Below are positions 23,817-32,361 of a stretch of DNA of 42,580 nt, piece by piece; positions within the stretch are counted from its first letter, which is position 1; every line of letters begins with the position of its first letter. The stretch spans positions 1-42,580 of the IMG/VR virus record IMGVR_UViG_3300006332_000004. One strand, written 5' to 3'. The notes below the pieces were generated by a model, which made no database searches, was not told the DNA's origin, and saw only the letters and a list, made by a program, of their open reading frames with translations. Origin of the DNA: a virus. The position numbers and the translations under genes were made by a program.

Positions 23817-26687
23817 TTATTTTTTCTTAGATGAACTTAGTTGTGTTGCTATTGACTTGAATACACTCATAAAGGCATTTCCTTTTGATTGTTGTGCCTG
23901 TTGAGATAATCTAGCAACAGCTTCTGCACCCATTCTTGCCTGACTAGCAGCAGATTTATTGGATGAGTTAACTGCTGATGTAATCTCTCTAGCATTTTGA
24001 CTAGCTTGGTCATGCAATCTAGACATGATATTACGTTTCTGCTGTGATGCTTCATACTTCATTATCTGTCTATGTCTTTCATTCTCTCTCTTCTTAAACT
24101 CCATCCTCTCTTCTTTCTTATCCTTTCCACCTTTACCACCAAATATACCTTGTAATACCTGTCCTAAACCACCAGACATAGAAGGTTTTTTATCCTTTTG
24201 TCCACCTCTCTGAGTAGGCATACCAAACATTCCAAATAAAGCATCCATCATTCCACCACCTTTACCTCCCTCTTTTCCAAACCCACCACCTAGAACTCCA
24301 CTAGCAAGTGTCATAATAAGATCTCTACCAAATCCACCATCTTTCTTTCCTCCGACTAGATTAGTAATCATAGTCATCATACCTTTCATCATTAATGGAT
24401 TCATTCCACCCATCAAAGCATTCATAGCATTAGATGGTTTATTCTGGAATGTATATTTACCAAATCTAACACCTCCACCACCAGTAAGTAATCCCATTAG
24501 TCCACCTTTATTTAAACCAGAACCAGGTTTGAATATGGTAGAAGTTAGTAATTGCTGCGTTTTAGCTGGATCTAATCCACTGTCACCTAAACGTTCTTTA
24601 AGTTTATGTGCTTCTTTTGCTAACTTCATAGCCTTACCAGCAGCATTCAACTCAGAATTAGAGAATGAACCCTTTATCTTACCACTTTCTACATTAGGAT
24701 ACTGACCTGGTGCATGTAATATATCATGGAAACTTCCACTCTTCGCTTTAAACATTTGGGGATTACCAGTCTTATCAATAGCAGCCTTTCTATTAAAGAT
24801 TGTTCTTGCTAATAATGCTGAAGTTAGTTCATCTCCACGATGAGAAGCAATCAATCTTTGTACCAATCCTAATCCACCTGAACCAGGTTCTTGATACTGC
24901 TGACCAAAGTTTGCACCTAATCCCCAGTTACCACCACTTCCTTTATCACCACCCCAACCTTTAAACATATTGGTGAACCAATTACCTCCTCCACCAGATT
25001 TAATTTTAGATTTTTCAAACCATCCTTTATCCTGAGATATTCTATATGTCTTATTATTCTTAAGATTAGCTAATCCTAATCCACCACCCTCAAATCCTGG
25101 TGGTCCATTTTTAAATCCAAGTTTCTTAGCTTGTGCTAACCTCACCATAGTTAACAATGGATCTTTTCTAGTTGCAGCATTATCAAATGGTACTATAAAT
25201 CCATCCTTACTACCAGGCTTAGTAAACAATCCTTCTAACCCGTGAGCAATTAATGGTTGCCCGTTATGAGCTGCAGGGTATCCACTATTAGGACCATTTA
25301 ACCACTGTCCACCCTTTTCAAAAGAACCAATTGGACCACCTTGTTCTCTAGATTGAACATCATGTCCTGCCCATTTTAAAAATTCACCAAGACTAGTCTT
25401 ATCACCATTAGCAACACCTGAAGCACTCTCAACAAGATTCTGAGTCTGCAGTTGCAGTTTTTGGAACATTTGGTTTTTACTACCCAATGCTGATTCAAGT
25501 GTAGCAGCAAGGTTAAGCATTAGTTCTGCTTTACCAGCACCATCAGCATCATTCATCTTACCGCTAAATTCTGAACTCTCTTCCTTAAATGTTTTAATCA
25601 GATGTTCAAACTGTTTATTTGCCGTATACATTCCAGCAAGAATTCCTAATGCATTAGGATCCTTACCATCCTTCTTAGATTCTTTATCTTTTTTACCCCC
25701 GAACCAATTCTTCGGGTTCCACATATTCTTCTTCTCTTTCTTCTTCTCATTAGGATTTTCTAATCCTAATGCATCGTACATAGCAGTGGTAAGATCTTCA
25801 CCATATTCCTGTATAGAGAATGCCCTATCTTTACCTCTATCAGCACCTCCACCAGAATTAGGAGTACTATCATCACCAGATTCTTCTTTCTCCTTCTTAC
25901 CTAATGCCCACTGAGCAAACTGCCAAAGTACAGTTGCACCAACAGCACCACCAAGTAACCATTTACCTCTAGCCCATTTACCACCAGTTAAGAATTTTTT
26001 CCTCTTAACTAATTGTGCCTTCGCTAATTTTGTTTTGATGGCAAGCATCCTGCCAACATTTGCTACAGATCTTAAGAGTTTAACTGGATTTCTTAAGAAC
26101 TTGATGGCCATGAAGCCAAGAGCAAATTTAATCCAAAGTTTAGTGAATGATGTTATCTTTTTCCAAACACTAGTTTCACCACTCAGAACATCATGGAGCT
26201 CATTTATAGCATGAACAAATTGACTACCAAGAAACTCAGTAATACCTTTTAATACCTTCCAAGTACCTTCTAATATCTTAACTAATTTTTGTTTATTCGC
26301 TGGATCTGATAACCAATTTAATATTGGTCTAATAATGAATATTTTAAGTAAACTTCCTAAGAATGAAAGCATACTCTCTAAGAATCCCTTAACTTTATAT
26401 GCTTTCACACTAAGCATTAAAGATTTGAATGGATTTTGTCTTTGCTTAGTATATTTCGGTTTAAATTTTTCTCGTGCTGCTTTCTCTTCTTGCTTTAATC
26501 TATGAAGAGCAATATTTTTTAAAGTTACGACAGTTTGAGCAATACCATTAATGGTACGACCCATATTGTTTAATGCTTGAGTCTGTACGTTAATACTTTT
26601 GGCAACAGGATCCGCAGATGCACCTTGATCGTCAGTATTGACGAACTTGTACATATTAATTTTTGATGACTTTTGGATACTTGCCAT
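23817..26687 (-). CDS. Tape-measure-like tail protein with SleB-like segment (956 aa)
   Basis: The N-terminal domain (to about residue 190) has the hydrophobic stretch FLGSLLKIFIIRPILNWLSD, found also in the neighbouring 1036-residue protein. A lysine-rich region and long low-complexity Gly/Lys helix-loop repeats follow. Around residues 610-665 HRGDELTSALLARTIFNRKA and SFHDILHAPGQYPNV resemble the core of SleB-type cell-wall hydrolases, with the usual catalytic Glu position read as Ser in my alignment. The C-terminus is a charged helix. By position between gp26/51 and gp27 it belongs with gp29-type tape measures. A lytic role is possible. Confidence 0.7.
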   Translation of the reverse strand: MASIQKSSKINMYKFVNTDDQGASADPVAKSINVQTQALNNMGRTINGIAQTVVTLKNIALHRLKQEEKAAREKFKPKYTKQRQNPFKSLMLSVKAYKVKGFLESMLSFLGSLLKIFIIRPILNWLSDPANKQKLVKILEGTWKVLKGITEFLGSQFVHAINELHDVLSGETSVWKKITSFTKLWIKFALGFMAIKFLRNPVKLLRSVANVGRMLAIKTKLAKAQLVKRKKFLTGGKWARGKWLLGGAVGATVLWQFAQWALGKKEKEESGDDSTPNSGGGADRGKDRAFSIQEYGEDLTTAMYDALGLENPNEKKKEKKNMWNPKNWFGGKKDKESKKDGKDPNALGILAGMYTANKQFEHLIKTFKEESSEFSGKMNDADGAGKAELMLNLAATLESALGSKNQMFQKLQLQTQNLVESASGVANGDKTSLGEFLKWAGHDVQSREQGGPIGSFEKGGQWLNGPNSGYPAAHNGQPLIAHGLEGLFTKPGSKDGFIVPFDNAATRKDPLLTMVRLAQAKKLGFKNGPPGFEGGGLGLANLKNNKTYRISQDKGWFEKSKIKSGGGGNWFTNMFKGWGGDKGSGGNWGLGANFGQQYQEPGSGGLGLVQRLIASHRGDELTSALLARTIFNRKAAIDKTGNPQMFKAKSGSFHDILHAPGQYPNVESGKIKGSFSNSELNAAGKAMKLAKEAHKLKERLGDSGLDPAKTQQLLTSTIFKPGSGLNKGGLMGLLTGGGGVRFGKYTFQNKPSNAMNALMGGMNPLMMKGMMTMITNLVGGKKDGGFGRDLIMTLASGVLGGGFGKEGGKGGGMMDALFGMFGMPTQRGGQKDKKPSMSGGLGQVLQGIFGGKGGKDKKEERMEFKKRENERHRQIMKYEASQQKRNIMSRLHDQASQNAREITSAVNSSNKSAASQARMGAEAVARLSQQAQQSKGNAFMSVFKSIATQLSSSKKK

Positions 26688-26709
26688 TAGAGAATATACC
26701 TCGTCATTC

Positions 26710-26717
26710 TATTTATT
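26710..26717 (-). promoter_or_regulatory. T4-type late promoter AATAAATA
   Basis: AATAAATA on the minus strand, 22 bases upstream of the 956-residue gene start (26687). It overlaps the 3' end of the 1036-residue gene. Confidence 0.55.
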
Positions 26718-29700
26718 TACCAAATCCCAATCGACTTAGAAGTCCACCAGATCCACTAGAGCCACCTCCACCTCCAGACTCAACTCCAACTGGTGTTGGA
26801 ATTGATAAAAGTTTTTGAATAACAACAGGGAAACTAACAACAGATATACTTCCAATCTCCTGCATAATTTTTTGCTTCTCTGATTCACCACCTTCCCTTA
26901 ACATTTGTAATGTATCAATAACACCAAACATTTCAGGACTTACACCCATTTCACTAGCAAGATCTATCATACCCTGTTCAAAATTACCTCCGACCATACC
27001 AAGAGCTGCCTTAACAAGTCCACCATAACCATGCTTTTCTGCCATACCAGTAATGAAACCAGCAGCAGAGAAATCACCTGTTAATAGACTTGAAATTCCA
27101 ACAACATCACCAAGACCCATATTCTGTAGGGTTGGTCCTAAGCCTGGTATGGCTCCAAGGACACCTCCGAGTCCCATTTCATCAACTTTATTACCAAGGT
27201 TAGCCAAACTAGCACCTAAAGATGTACCATCAATAGCAGCATTAAATGCAGCACCATAGTTACCAGAGAGTATCCCTACACCAATCTTACCCATCTTAGT
27301 ACTCAAGAATCCACCTGGTCCATTCAAGTTTGCCATAAAGTTACCAAACTTACTAAACCTCATAGATTGCATCCATTTAGGCATCGCTATAGCATTAACA
27401 GTATTAATACTACTAAATGCACCAGACAGAGACATTATAGCCCCTAATGGGTCACCACTTGCCAATGCCATAACAGCATTAATACCTTTCAATACTGGTC
27501 CCAACCAAGCAACAGCAGGGAACATTACTGGTAATGCCATCATCAAGATTTGTCCTAATGGACCACCTAAAACATCCTTTACTGTATTAATAATGCCACC
27601 AATAGCACCACCAATACCTTTAACTATACCACCAATCGCATTTCCAATACCTTTACCTATACCACCAATAAACTTACCAATACCTCCAAGAATAAATCCT
27701 CCACTACTACTCAAAGGTTTAGATGGTACTATATGTCTTCCACCTTTTTCCCATACTTTCCACCAAGGTTTCTTAGCCTTAAACTGAGGTTGATCAGCAG
27801 AAGAACCAGTACTATGTCTAGATGTGGTATCAGTATGTGAAGACCCTGAAGAAAATGAACCTGAAGGAACAGTATATCCATACTTTTTAACATCCTTCCT
27901 AACTTGCTTATCAGTTTGAGACTTATTTCTAAAGAGTTTTAAGAATCCCCAGCCTCTACCACCTGTTTTATCTTTTTCATAAGCAGCATCAGATTCTTCC
28001 TTGGTCATTCCTTCGCCATCACCCTGACCTTCAGTTATATGCTTTGTTTTTTGTGCTTCTTTATCAGCACCAATCCATTTATTAATACCATCAAATGCTT
28101 TACTTATCTGTGTTTTAGCACCTTGTACTAAATTTTTAGTACCTGAAAGAGCACTTTCAAACGTATTAGCCATTCCTGGGATAGCTTTAGTTCTCTCCCA
28201 TTCCATTATAGATTCACCTACACCACCAGGAATAATTCTAGAAAGTAAATACAGATCTATTGCCATACCAGCTGGTATTGCCCATTGCATACCTGGTACT
28301 AAATAACCAGCTAACTCTGCTCCACCAGCAATAGACTCTAATACACCACCAACAGTATCACCATTCTTAAAAGAATCAACAGCAAAGTAAAAATTGACAA
28401 GTGCTCCCAAAAGAGGTACATCTTTTAACCTTGAAGCACCTACCTTCTTTGCTCCTGCACCTCTAACAAGTTTACCAATAGGAGAATTTTTAACCGCATT
28501 ATTAAACGGTTTCGTCACATTGGAAACTTGTTTCTGAATCGGTTTTACTTTATTCCATACAGGTTCAAGGAACCTTTTAGAAACTTTATCAAATGCCTTT
28601 TTAGGAAGTTTACTTAGATAATCCCATCCATTACTACCCCACTTATTAATAGTACCAACACCAGCTTTAATCCCATCAACAGCCTTTTTCCACCTGTTAC
28701 TCAATGCCTTACCAAAAAGGTTTGGCTTCATTGGTTTAGGAACTTGGAAATTTTTAAAAGGTAATTTGTTTAATAAATTACCAAACTTACTTCCAGGTCC
28801 AAAGAAATTTTTAAGAGTTTGTCTAACTTGTTTTCCAGCTTCAAATGCCTTCCCACCCTTATTAGCACCAGTTGCTATATGAGGAAATAACGTATTAGTC
28901 GTCTTAGCAATATCTGCTGTCTTTGTTACACCCTTAAATCCCTTCCTAAAATTCTGAAACTGCTTCCCAATGAACTTAATCGGCTTCATTATGGGTCTGC
29001 CGAATTTCTTGATGGTTTGAACCATCTTCTTCAGACGTTTACTCTCTCGAAGTGCATTAAACCCTTTCTTTATCCGTCTACCCCAAAGCCTCTTTAATCC
29101 TTTTATCCTCAACGGTGGCAATCGCCAATTCATTATAAAGTCAAGTAACCCTACAATATCAGTTACTGCTGCAAATGGATTGAGCAACCATCGCATCATG
29201 GTAAGCCCAAACATGAGCTTACCTAGTCCTCTTACTCTATCCCAGAATGAATCCTTACCGTCTTTACCTCCAGCTCCAAACAGATCTGCGAGACCATCAA
29301 GAATATTATCTTTTACAATCCAAGATGCAAATGAATATAACTTCTTTACAACAAAAGTAAACTTCTTTAAAAATGTTTTTAATTGTTTTTTATTTTTCGG
29401 ATCTTGCAGCCAATTAAGAATATTCTTAATAAGGGTAACCTTAATTAACCACCCAAAAAATTCTACTATAGGTCTAAGGAACCCATTTAACCAACCAAAA
29501 TGCTTTTCGGCAAGACTCTTTTGTTTAGCGTCTGGTTTCTGTGCCTTTTTCGATTGTAACGATTTATCCAGTTCTGCTGCTTCCTCTGCTTCAGCATCCC
29601 TTTCTCTTTGTTCTGCTCTTCTTCGTGCCTGTTCTGCTAGTACTTTATTTGCTGCCGATTTGACAGCAATTTGCCTCATATCCCATACAACATTACCAAT

Positions 29701-29823
29701 ACTAGCTACTGTACTGCCTATCCTATTAGTAGCAGTAATAGATTTCCTTGCAGCAAAAAGTGCTGGTGTAAGTTTACCCTTTACTCCAGCATTTACAAAC
29801 TTATGTGTAAACTTATTTGCCAC
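26713..29823 (-). CDS. Tape-measure-like tail protein, GTG start (1036 aa)
   Basis: The start is GTG 29821-29823 (MANKFTHKFVNAGVKG); no ATG lies nearby and the Shine-Dalgarno signal is weak, so coupling to the upstream gp51-like frame is likely. An early charged helix (residues 60-105, RRRAEQRERDAEAEEAAE) precedes the hydrophobic stretch FFGWLIKVTLIKNILNWLQD, homologous to that in the 956-residue protein. Long basic helical repeats and glycine-rich hydrophobic runs (GGIGKFIGGIGKGIGNAIGG) follow, as in tail tape measures that insert into membranes. T4 gp29 is 590 residues. It is most likely a tape measure. Confidence 0.7.
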   Translation of the reverse strand: MANKFTHKFVNAGVKGKLTPALFAARKSITATNRIGSTVASIGNVVWDMRQIAVKSAANKVLAEQARRRAEQRERDAEAEEAAELDKSLQSKKAQKPDAKQKSLAEKHFGWLNGFLRPIVEFFGWLIKVTLIKNILNWLQDPKNKKQLKTFLKKFTFVVKKLYSFASWIVKDNILDGLADLFGAGGKDGKDSFWDRVRGLGKLMFGLTMMRWLLNPFAAVTDIVGLLDFIMNWRLPPLRIKGLKRLWGRRIKKGFNALRESKRLKKMVQTIKKFGRPIMKPIKFIGKQFQNFRKGFKGVTKTADIAKTTNTLFPHIATGANKGGKAFEAGKQVRQTLKNFFGPGSKFGNLLNKLPFKNFQVPKPMKPNLFGKALSNRWKKAVDGIKAGVGTINKWGSNGWDYLSKLPKKAFDKVSKRFLEPVWNKVKPIQKQVSNVTKPFNNAVKNSPIGKLVRGAGAKKVGASRLKDVPLLGALVNFYFAVDSFKNGDTVGGVLESIAGGAELAGYLVPGMQWAIPAGMAIDLYLLSRIIPGGVGESIMEWERTKAIPGMANTFESALSGTKNLVQGAKTQISKAFDGINKWIGADKEAQKTKHITEGQGDGEGMTKEESDAAYEKDKTGGRGWGFLKLFRNKSQTDKQVRKDVKKYGYTVPSGSFSSGSSHTDTTSRHSTGSSADQPQFKAKKPWWKVWEKGGRHIVPSKPLSSSGGFILGGIGKFIGGIGKGIGNAIGGIVKGIGGAIGGIINTVKDVLGGPLGQILMMALPVMFPAVAWLGPVLKGINAVMALASGDPLGAIMSLSGAFSSINTVNAIAMPKWMQSMRFSKFGNFMANLNGPGGFLSTKMGKIGVGILSGNYGAAFNAAIDGTSLGASLANLGNKVDEMGLGGVLGAIPGLGPTLQNMGLGDVVGISSLLTGDFSAAGFITGMAEKHGYGGLVKAALGMVGGNFEQGMIDLASEMGVSPEMFGVIDTLQMLREGGESEKQKIMQEIGSISVVSFPVVIQKLLSIPTPVGVESGGGGGSSGSGGLLSRLGFGK

Positions 29824-29835
29824 TATTGGTTAATG

Positions 29836-30036
29836 CTACGCTTTTTGTTGTTGCCTCTGGCTCTCCTCCATTCGCCTATTTTCTTCTTTAAGATAATTCA
29901 TTAAGAGATTCATATAGATCTCTTTTTCAAAGGGAATCAAGTTATCAATATAATCACATGGCCACTTATGATGATGCATAAGTGCAAAATTAACTTCATA
30001 GAAGGTCTGTAAATTTTGATGGAGTAGAGCTAACCG
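29836..30036 (-). CDS. 51: gp51-like hub assembly protein, apparently read by -1 frameshift from gene 26
   Basis: This frame encodes 66 residues from the slip point, RLALLHQNLQTFYEVNFALM continuing HHHKWPCDYIDNLIP and ending RRMEESQRQQQKA. This is the size and character of cyanophage gp51-like proteins, placed directly after gene 26. The open frame reaches back to a TGA at 30067-30069 but has no ATG, GTG or TTG before the conserved part. The first Met is only 46 residues from the end. The only codon-perfect entry is a -1 shift on T TTT TTC (30042-30036), giving a gp26-gp51 fusion of about 301 residues. An unusual ATT start at 30049-30051 is the alternative. Confidence 0.7.
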   Translation of the reverse strand, partial: RLALLHQNLQTFYEVNFALMHHHKWPCDYIDNLIPFEKEIYMNLLMNYLKEENRRMEESQRQQQKA

Positions 30037-30740
30037 AAAAAAGATGCTAATCCATCTAGAACTATGTCACTTACGACTTTAGTTTTAGGATTAGTAACCT
30101 TAACAGTATGAGATAGTTTAGGCATAGTATCAAAGAAGGCTTGTACTTCTTGGAACTGCTTACTACTCAACTGGTCAAAAAATTCTATCAATTCTTCTTT
30201 AGGAGTATCTAAAGCATCATATACTTGTTCAGCATCAGCAATTTGCTTTACACAACCTGCTGCCATTTCAAAAACAGAATCTACAGTAGGTTCTTCATCT
30301 TGGAAATTCATTTGAACAAATGTATCTAAACTAGGATAAGCCATAGTTAAGATAATATCTTCACCCAATTTAATCTCCTTCTTATGCTTCTTGTCTTTTT
30401 TGACTTTGATTTCATTCAAAGGTATTTTAACAGGTACTTCCGTTACTCCATCATCAGGACATGTCACGTTAACTTCAACAGCCTCACCAACAGATTTGGT
30501 ACGGATTTGAAGGAAGACATATTCAATATCAAAAGTTGGAAGGTCATCAATATCATGAATATCAGTACATTCAGCAATTATATTTTTAATTGCAGCAACA
30601 ATATCTTCTTGACTACCTGTCTCAGTTGCTAGAAGTAGCAATTTCTCTTCTTTTACAAGAAAAGGTCTAAAATTGACAGTTCTGCCATCAGAAGGCAGTT
30701 TCAGTTTGTACTTAGGTACAGTTAATGTAGGTAATGGCAT
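30030..30740 (-). CDS. 26: gp26-like baseplate hub assembly protein
   Basis: 236 residues (T4: 208). The opening PLPTLTVPKYKLKLPSDGRT and the FRPFLVKEEKLLLLA segment are the signature of the T4 base plate protein family containing gp26. The middle holds two strands around VTCPDDGVTEVPVKI and the C-terminus is helical (LIEFFDQLSSKQFQEVQAFF). It lies upstream of gp51 and the tape-measure-like genes, as in T4, in the position where long-tailed phages encode tail-assembly chaperones. The final codons TCT TTT TTC GGT TAG include a slippery heptamer. Late promoter at 30763-30770. Confidence 0.88.
   Translation of the reverse strand: MPLPTLTVPKYKLKLPSDGRTVNFRPFLVKEEKLLLLATETGSQEDIVAAIKNIIAECTDIHDIDDLPTFDIEYVFLQIRTKSVGEAVEVNVTCPDDGVTEVPVKIPLNEIKVKKDKKHKKEIKLGEDIILTMAYPSLDTFVQMNFQDEEPTVDSVFEMAAGCVKQIADAEQVYDALDTPKEELIEFFDQLSSKQFQEVQAFFDTMPKLSHTVKVTNPKTKVVSDIVLDGLASFFG
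30036..30042 (-). promoter_or_regulatory. Candidate -1 ribosomal slippery heptamer T TTT TTC
   Basis: In the gp26 frame the codons are TCT TTT TTC GGT TAG, giving the heptamer T TTT TTC that allows both tRNAs to re-pair after a one-base backward slip. The next -1 codons CGG TTA GCT CTA open directly into the gp51-like frame. About 20 bases further on, CAAAATT and AATTTTG can pair around an inner CTTC/GAAG hairpin, a possible stimulatory structure. Confidence 0.6.
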
Positions 30741-30761
30741 TGTAAATTCAATTCAGTAAAA

Positions 30762-30980
30762 TTATTTATGAAAGTTCTCGGAACCTCCGCCAGGCCAAGG
30801 ACTATGTTTTTCAACTGCTAAACGATAAGCAGTTTCGTGTGGTGTTTCTTCTTTCTCTTCATCTTGAGGTTCTACAGAACTTGGTGCAAGATCTAGAGGT
30901 TCATCAGTTGCAATAGGCATAGAGTCGTGGGGGTGAGGTTTATGAAACCAAGGGTCGTAATGTATTTCTGGTAGTGGCAT
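30762..30980 (-). CDS. Small Pro/Glu-rich hypothetical protein, 72 aa
   Basis: MPLPEIHYDPWFHKPHPHDS begins a proline-rich, acidic sequence with little predicted fold, ending HSPWPGGGSENFHK. It is found between gp54 and gp26. Its start lies six bases after the gp54 stop. It may be a flexible baseplate assembly factor, but there is no direct evidence. Confidence 0.58.
   Translation of the reverse strand: MPLPEIHYDPWFHKPHPHDSMPIATDEPLDLAPSSVEPQDEEKEETPHETAYRLAVEKHSPWPGGGSENFHK
30763..30770 (-). promoter_or_regulatory. T4-type late promoter CATAAATA
   Basis: CATAAATA on the minus strand, 22 bases upstream of the gp26 ATG at 30740 and inside the last codons of the preceding small gene. Confidence 0.6.
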
Positions 30981-30986
30981 ATTATT

Positions 30987-31901
30987 TTACCATATTCCGA
31001 GGGATTTTTGTGTTGCGTCTACTTCACCAAATATCTGTTGAGCATCAACAAGAGGATCATAATAATCATTATCTCGTGTTCCCATTCCAGGAATAGAGAT
31101 TTGTGTTCTTATACCAGGTTCATCGAAATCTGCTCCTGTATAGAATCTATAACGCTCAAAGAAGAATCCTACTGTAAACGTCATAGCACGTGCTGCTTGG
31201 TTATTTAACTGAGTAGATCCTAGATTATAAGGAAATGCTTGTTGCATCTCCCAACTAGCAGTTAACTTATAATTAAATGCTTTCTGTGGATGTCTATCAT
31301 TAGGATTCCATCCTTCTATCTTTGCATTTTGATTTCTAGTTTCAAATGTATAAGGTTCTTCACGTTGTCCACCTTTCTCCCATTTAAAAATCATCATTCT
31401 AGGAGCATTATAATAATCATAATAATCACTATACTGATTGGCATCAGGAGCCATCAATTGTATCCATCTTTCAAAGAAATTTCTACTATGTTGAGATTTA
31501 GGTGCAATAAAGGTTGCAGAAATTTGACTGAAAGCAGATCCTGTAGCATACTTAGTTGCAGTACCTATATTAACAAGTGAACCAGTTGTAACCTGTTTAC
31601 TTGGTATACTAATAGTTTGACAATAAAAATTTAAACATTTACCCAACATTCCTCCTTTACCACCTGCATCAGGCATAAATGTTGAATCTCTATATCCAAT
31701 AGTATCTGATATTGTATGACTTCCATCATCTCTTGCCTGCCAGTTTTTTAATAACGCTGGTGTTGTAATGTGTATTGTGAATAAATTAGTCGAAGCTGGA
31801 GAATAATCCTTATCTTTTAAGGAAAATGCCATCATCTCTTGCAAACTTGGATACCCCGATCTAGCTTGCTGTTTATGTGGTATGTCTGAACGCCAAGGCA
31901 T
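30987..31901 (-). CDS. 54: gp54-like baseplate tail tube initiator
   Basis: 304 residues (T4 gp54: 320). A tail-tube-like core is visible: CLNFYCQTISIPSKQVTTGS, then FSQISATFIAPKSQHSRNFF and ERWIQLMAP. The latter is the tube-family segment shared with gp19 and gp48. The C-terminal part includes NYKLTASWEMQQAFPYNLGS and a MTFTVGFFFERYRFY strand, as in gp54. It would cap the baseplate and nucleate the tail tube. It is directly followed by gp4 upstream and the 72-residue gene downstream. Clear but not certain separation from gp48, which is on the other strand. Confidence 0.8.
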   Translation of the reverse strand: MPWRSDIPHKQQARSGYPSLQEMMAFSLKDKDYSPASTNLFTIHITTPALLKNWQARDDGSHTISDTIGYRDSTFMPDAGGKGGMLGKCLNFYCQTISIPSKQVTTGSLVNIGTATKYATGSAFSQISATFIAPKSQHSRNFFERWIQLMAPDANQYSDYYDYYNAPRMMIFKWEKGGQREEPYTFETRNQNAKIEGWNPNDRHPQKAFNYKLTASWEMQQAFPYNLGSTQLNNQAARAMTFTVGFFFERYRFYTGADFDEPGIRTQISIPGMGTRDNDYYDPLVDAQQIFGEVDATQKSLGIW

Positions 31902-32323
31902 TATACTCTAAGCTCCTTTTCTGTAATGATCATAAACTCCATATTATAATCTTTGCAAAACTCGGTTGCTGCTTTCCACTTTGCATTGTTGACACTCCAA
32001 GTGACAACTTCATTAATATACTTTTTAGTAACCTTTTTCTGCGTTTTTGGTTCTTTAGTCTGTCTTAATGGTTTAACCTCTACTATATACTTTTTACCCT
32101 TAGATTTAACATAAAAATCTGGGTAGTATCTATGACGTTTACCATCAACAGGTGAAATATAAGGAATAATAATTTCTTCACTACCCCATTCGGTAATAGA
32201 AGAATTATAATCACAAAATTTCATGAACTTAAGTTCCCACCCTGACCTATAGACTATATTACGATAATCACCTTTATACTTATTAGGTTTTTTAGGAAAG
32301 TACTTTCCTCGCTTATAACGCAT
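31901..32323 (-). CDS. 4: gp4-like head completion protein, PD-(D/E)xK fold
   Basis: 140 residues (T4 gp4: 150). The N-terminus is basic (MRYKRGKYFPKKPNKYKGDY). The nuclease-like core has E30 (SGWELKF), D69 (YYPDFYV) and E82-x-K84 (VEVKP), a full TnsA/PD-(D/E)xK constellation conserved in T4-type head completion proteins. gp4 closes filled heads before tail joining and has been suggested to trim the packaged DNA. It ends at the gp54 ATG (one-base overlap) and lies next to divergent late promoters. Confidence 0.85.
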   Translation of the reverse strand: MRYKRGKYFPKKPNKYKGDYRNIVYRSGWELKFMKFCDYNSSITEWGSEEIIIPYISPVDGKRHRYYPDFYVKSKGKKYIVEVKPLRQTKEPKTQKKVTKKYINEVVTWSVNNAKWKAATEFCKDYNMEFMIITEKELRV

Positions 32324-32324
32324 A

Positions 32325-32332
32325 AATAAATA
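32325..32332 (+). promoter_or_regulatory. T4-type late promoter AATAAATA, gp48-gp53 operon
   Basis: AATAAATA on the plus strand inside CATAAATAAATA (32321-32332), 30 bases upstream of the gp48 TTG start. It overlaps the start codon of gp4 on the opposite strand. Confidence 0.6.
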
Positions 32333-32345
32333 CAGGTCACGTTAA

Positions 32346-32353
32346 TATTTAGG
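32346..32353 (-). promoter_or_regulatory. Late-promoter-like motif CCTAAATA upstream of gp4
   Basis: CCTAAATA on the minus strand, 23 bases upstream of the gp4 ATG. It would be divergent from the plus-strand promoter 14 bases away. Confidence 0.4.
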
Positions 32354-32361
32354 TAGTTAAA

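Noticed and set aside
29180-29833. 217-residue plus-strand frame antisense to a tape-measure-like gene
   Set aside because: Its Ser/Leu/Phe-rich composition is the expected antisense of Lys/Ala-rich coding sequence. No promoter or ribosome binding site is visible and it is fully inside a well-supported gene.
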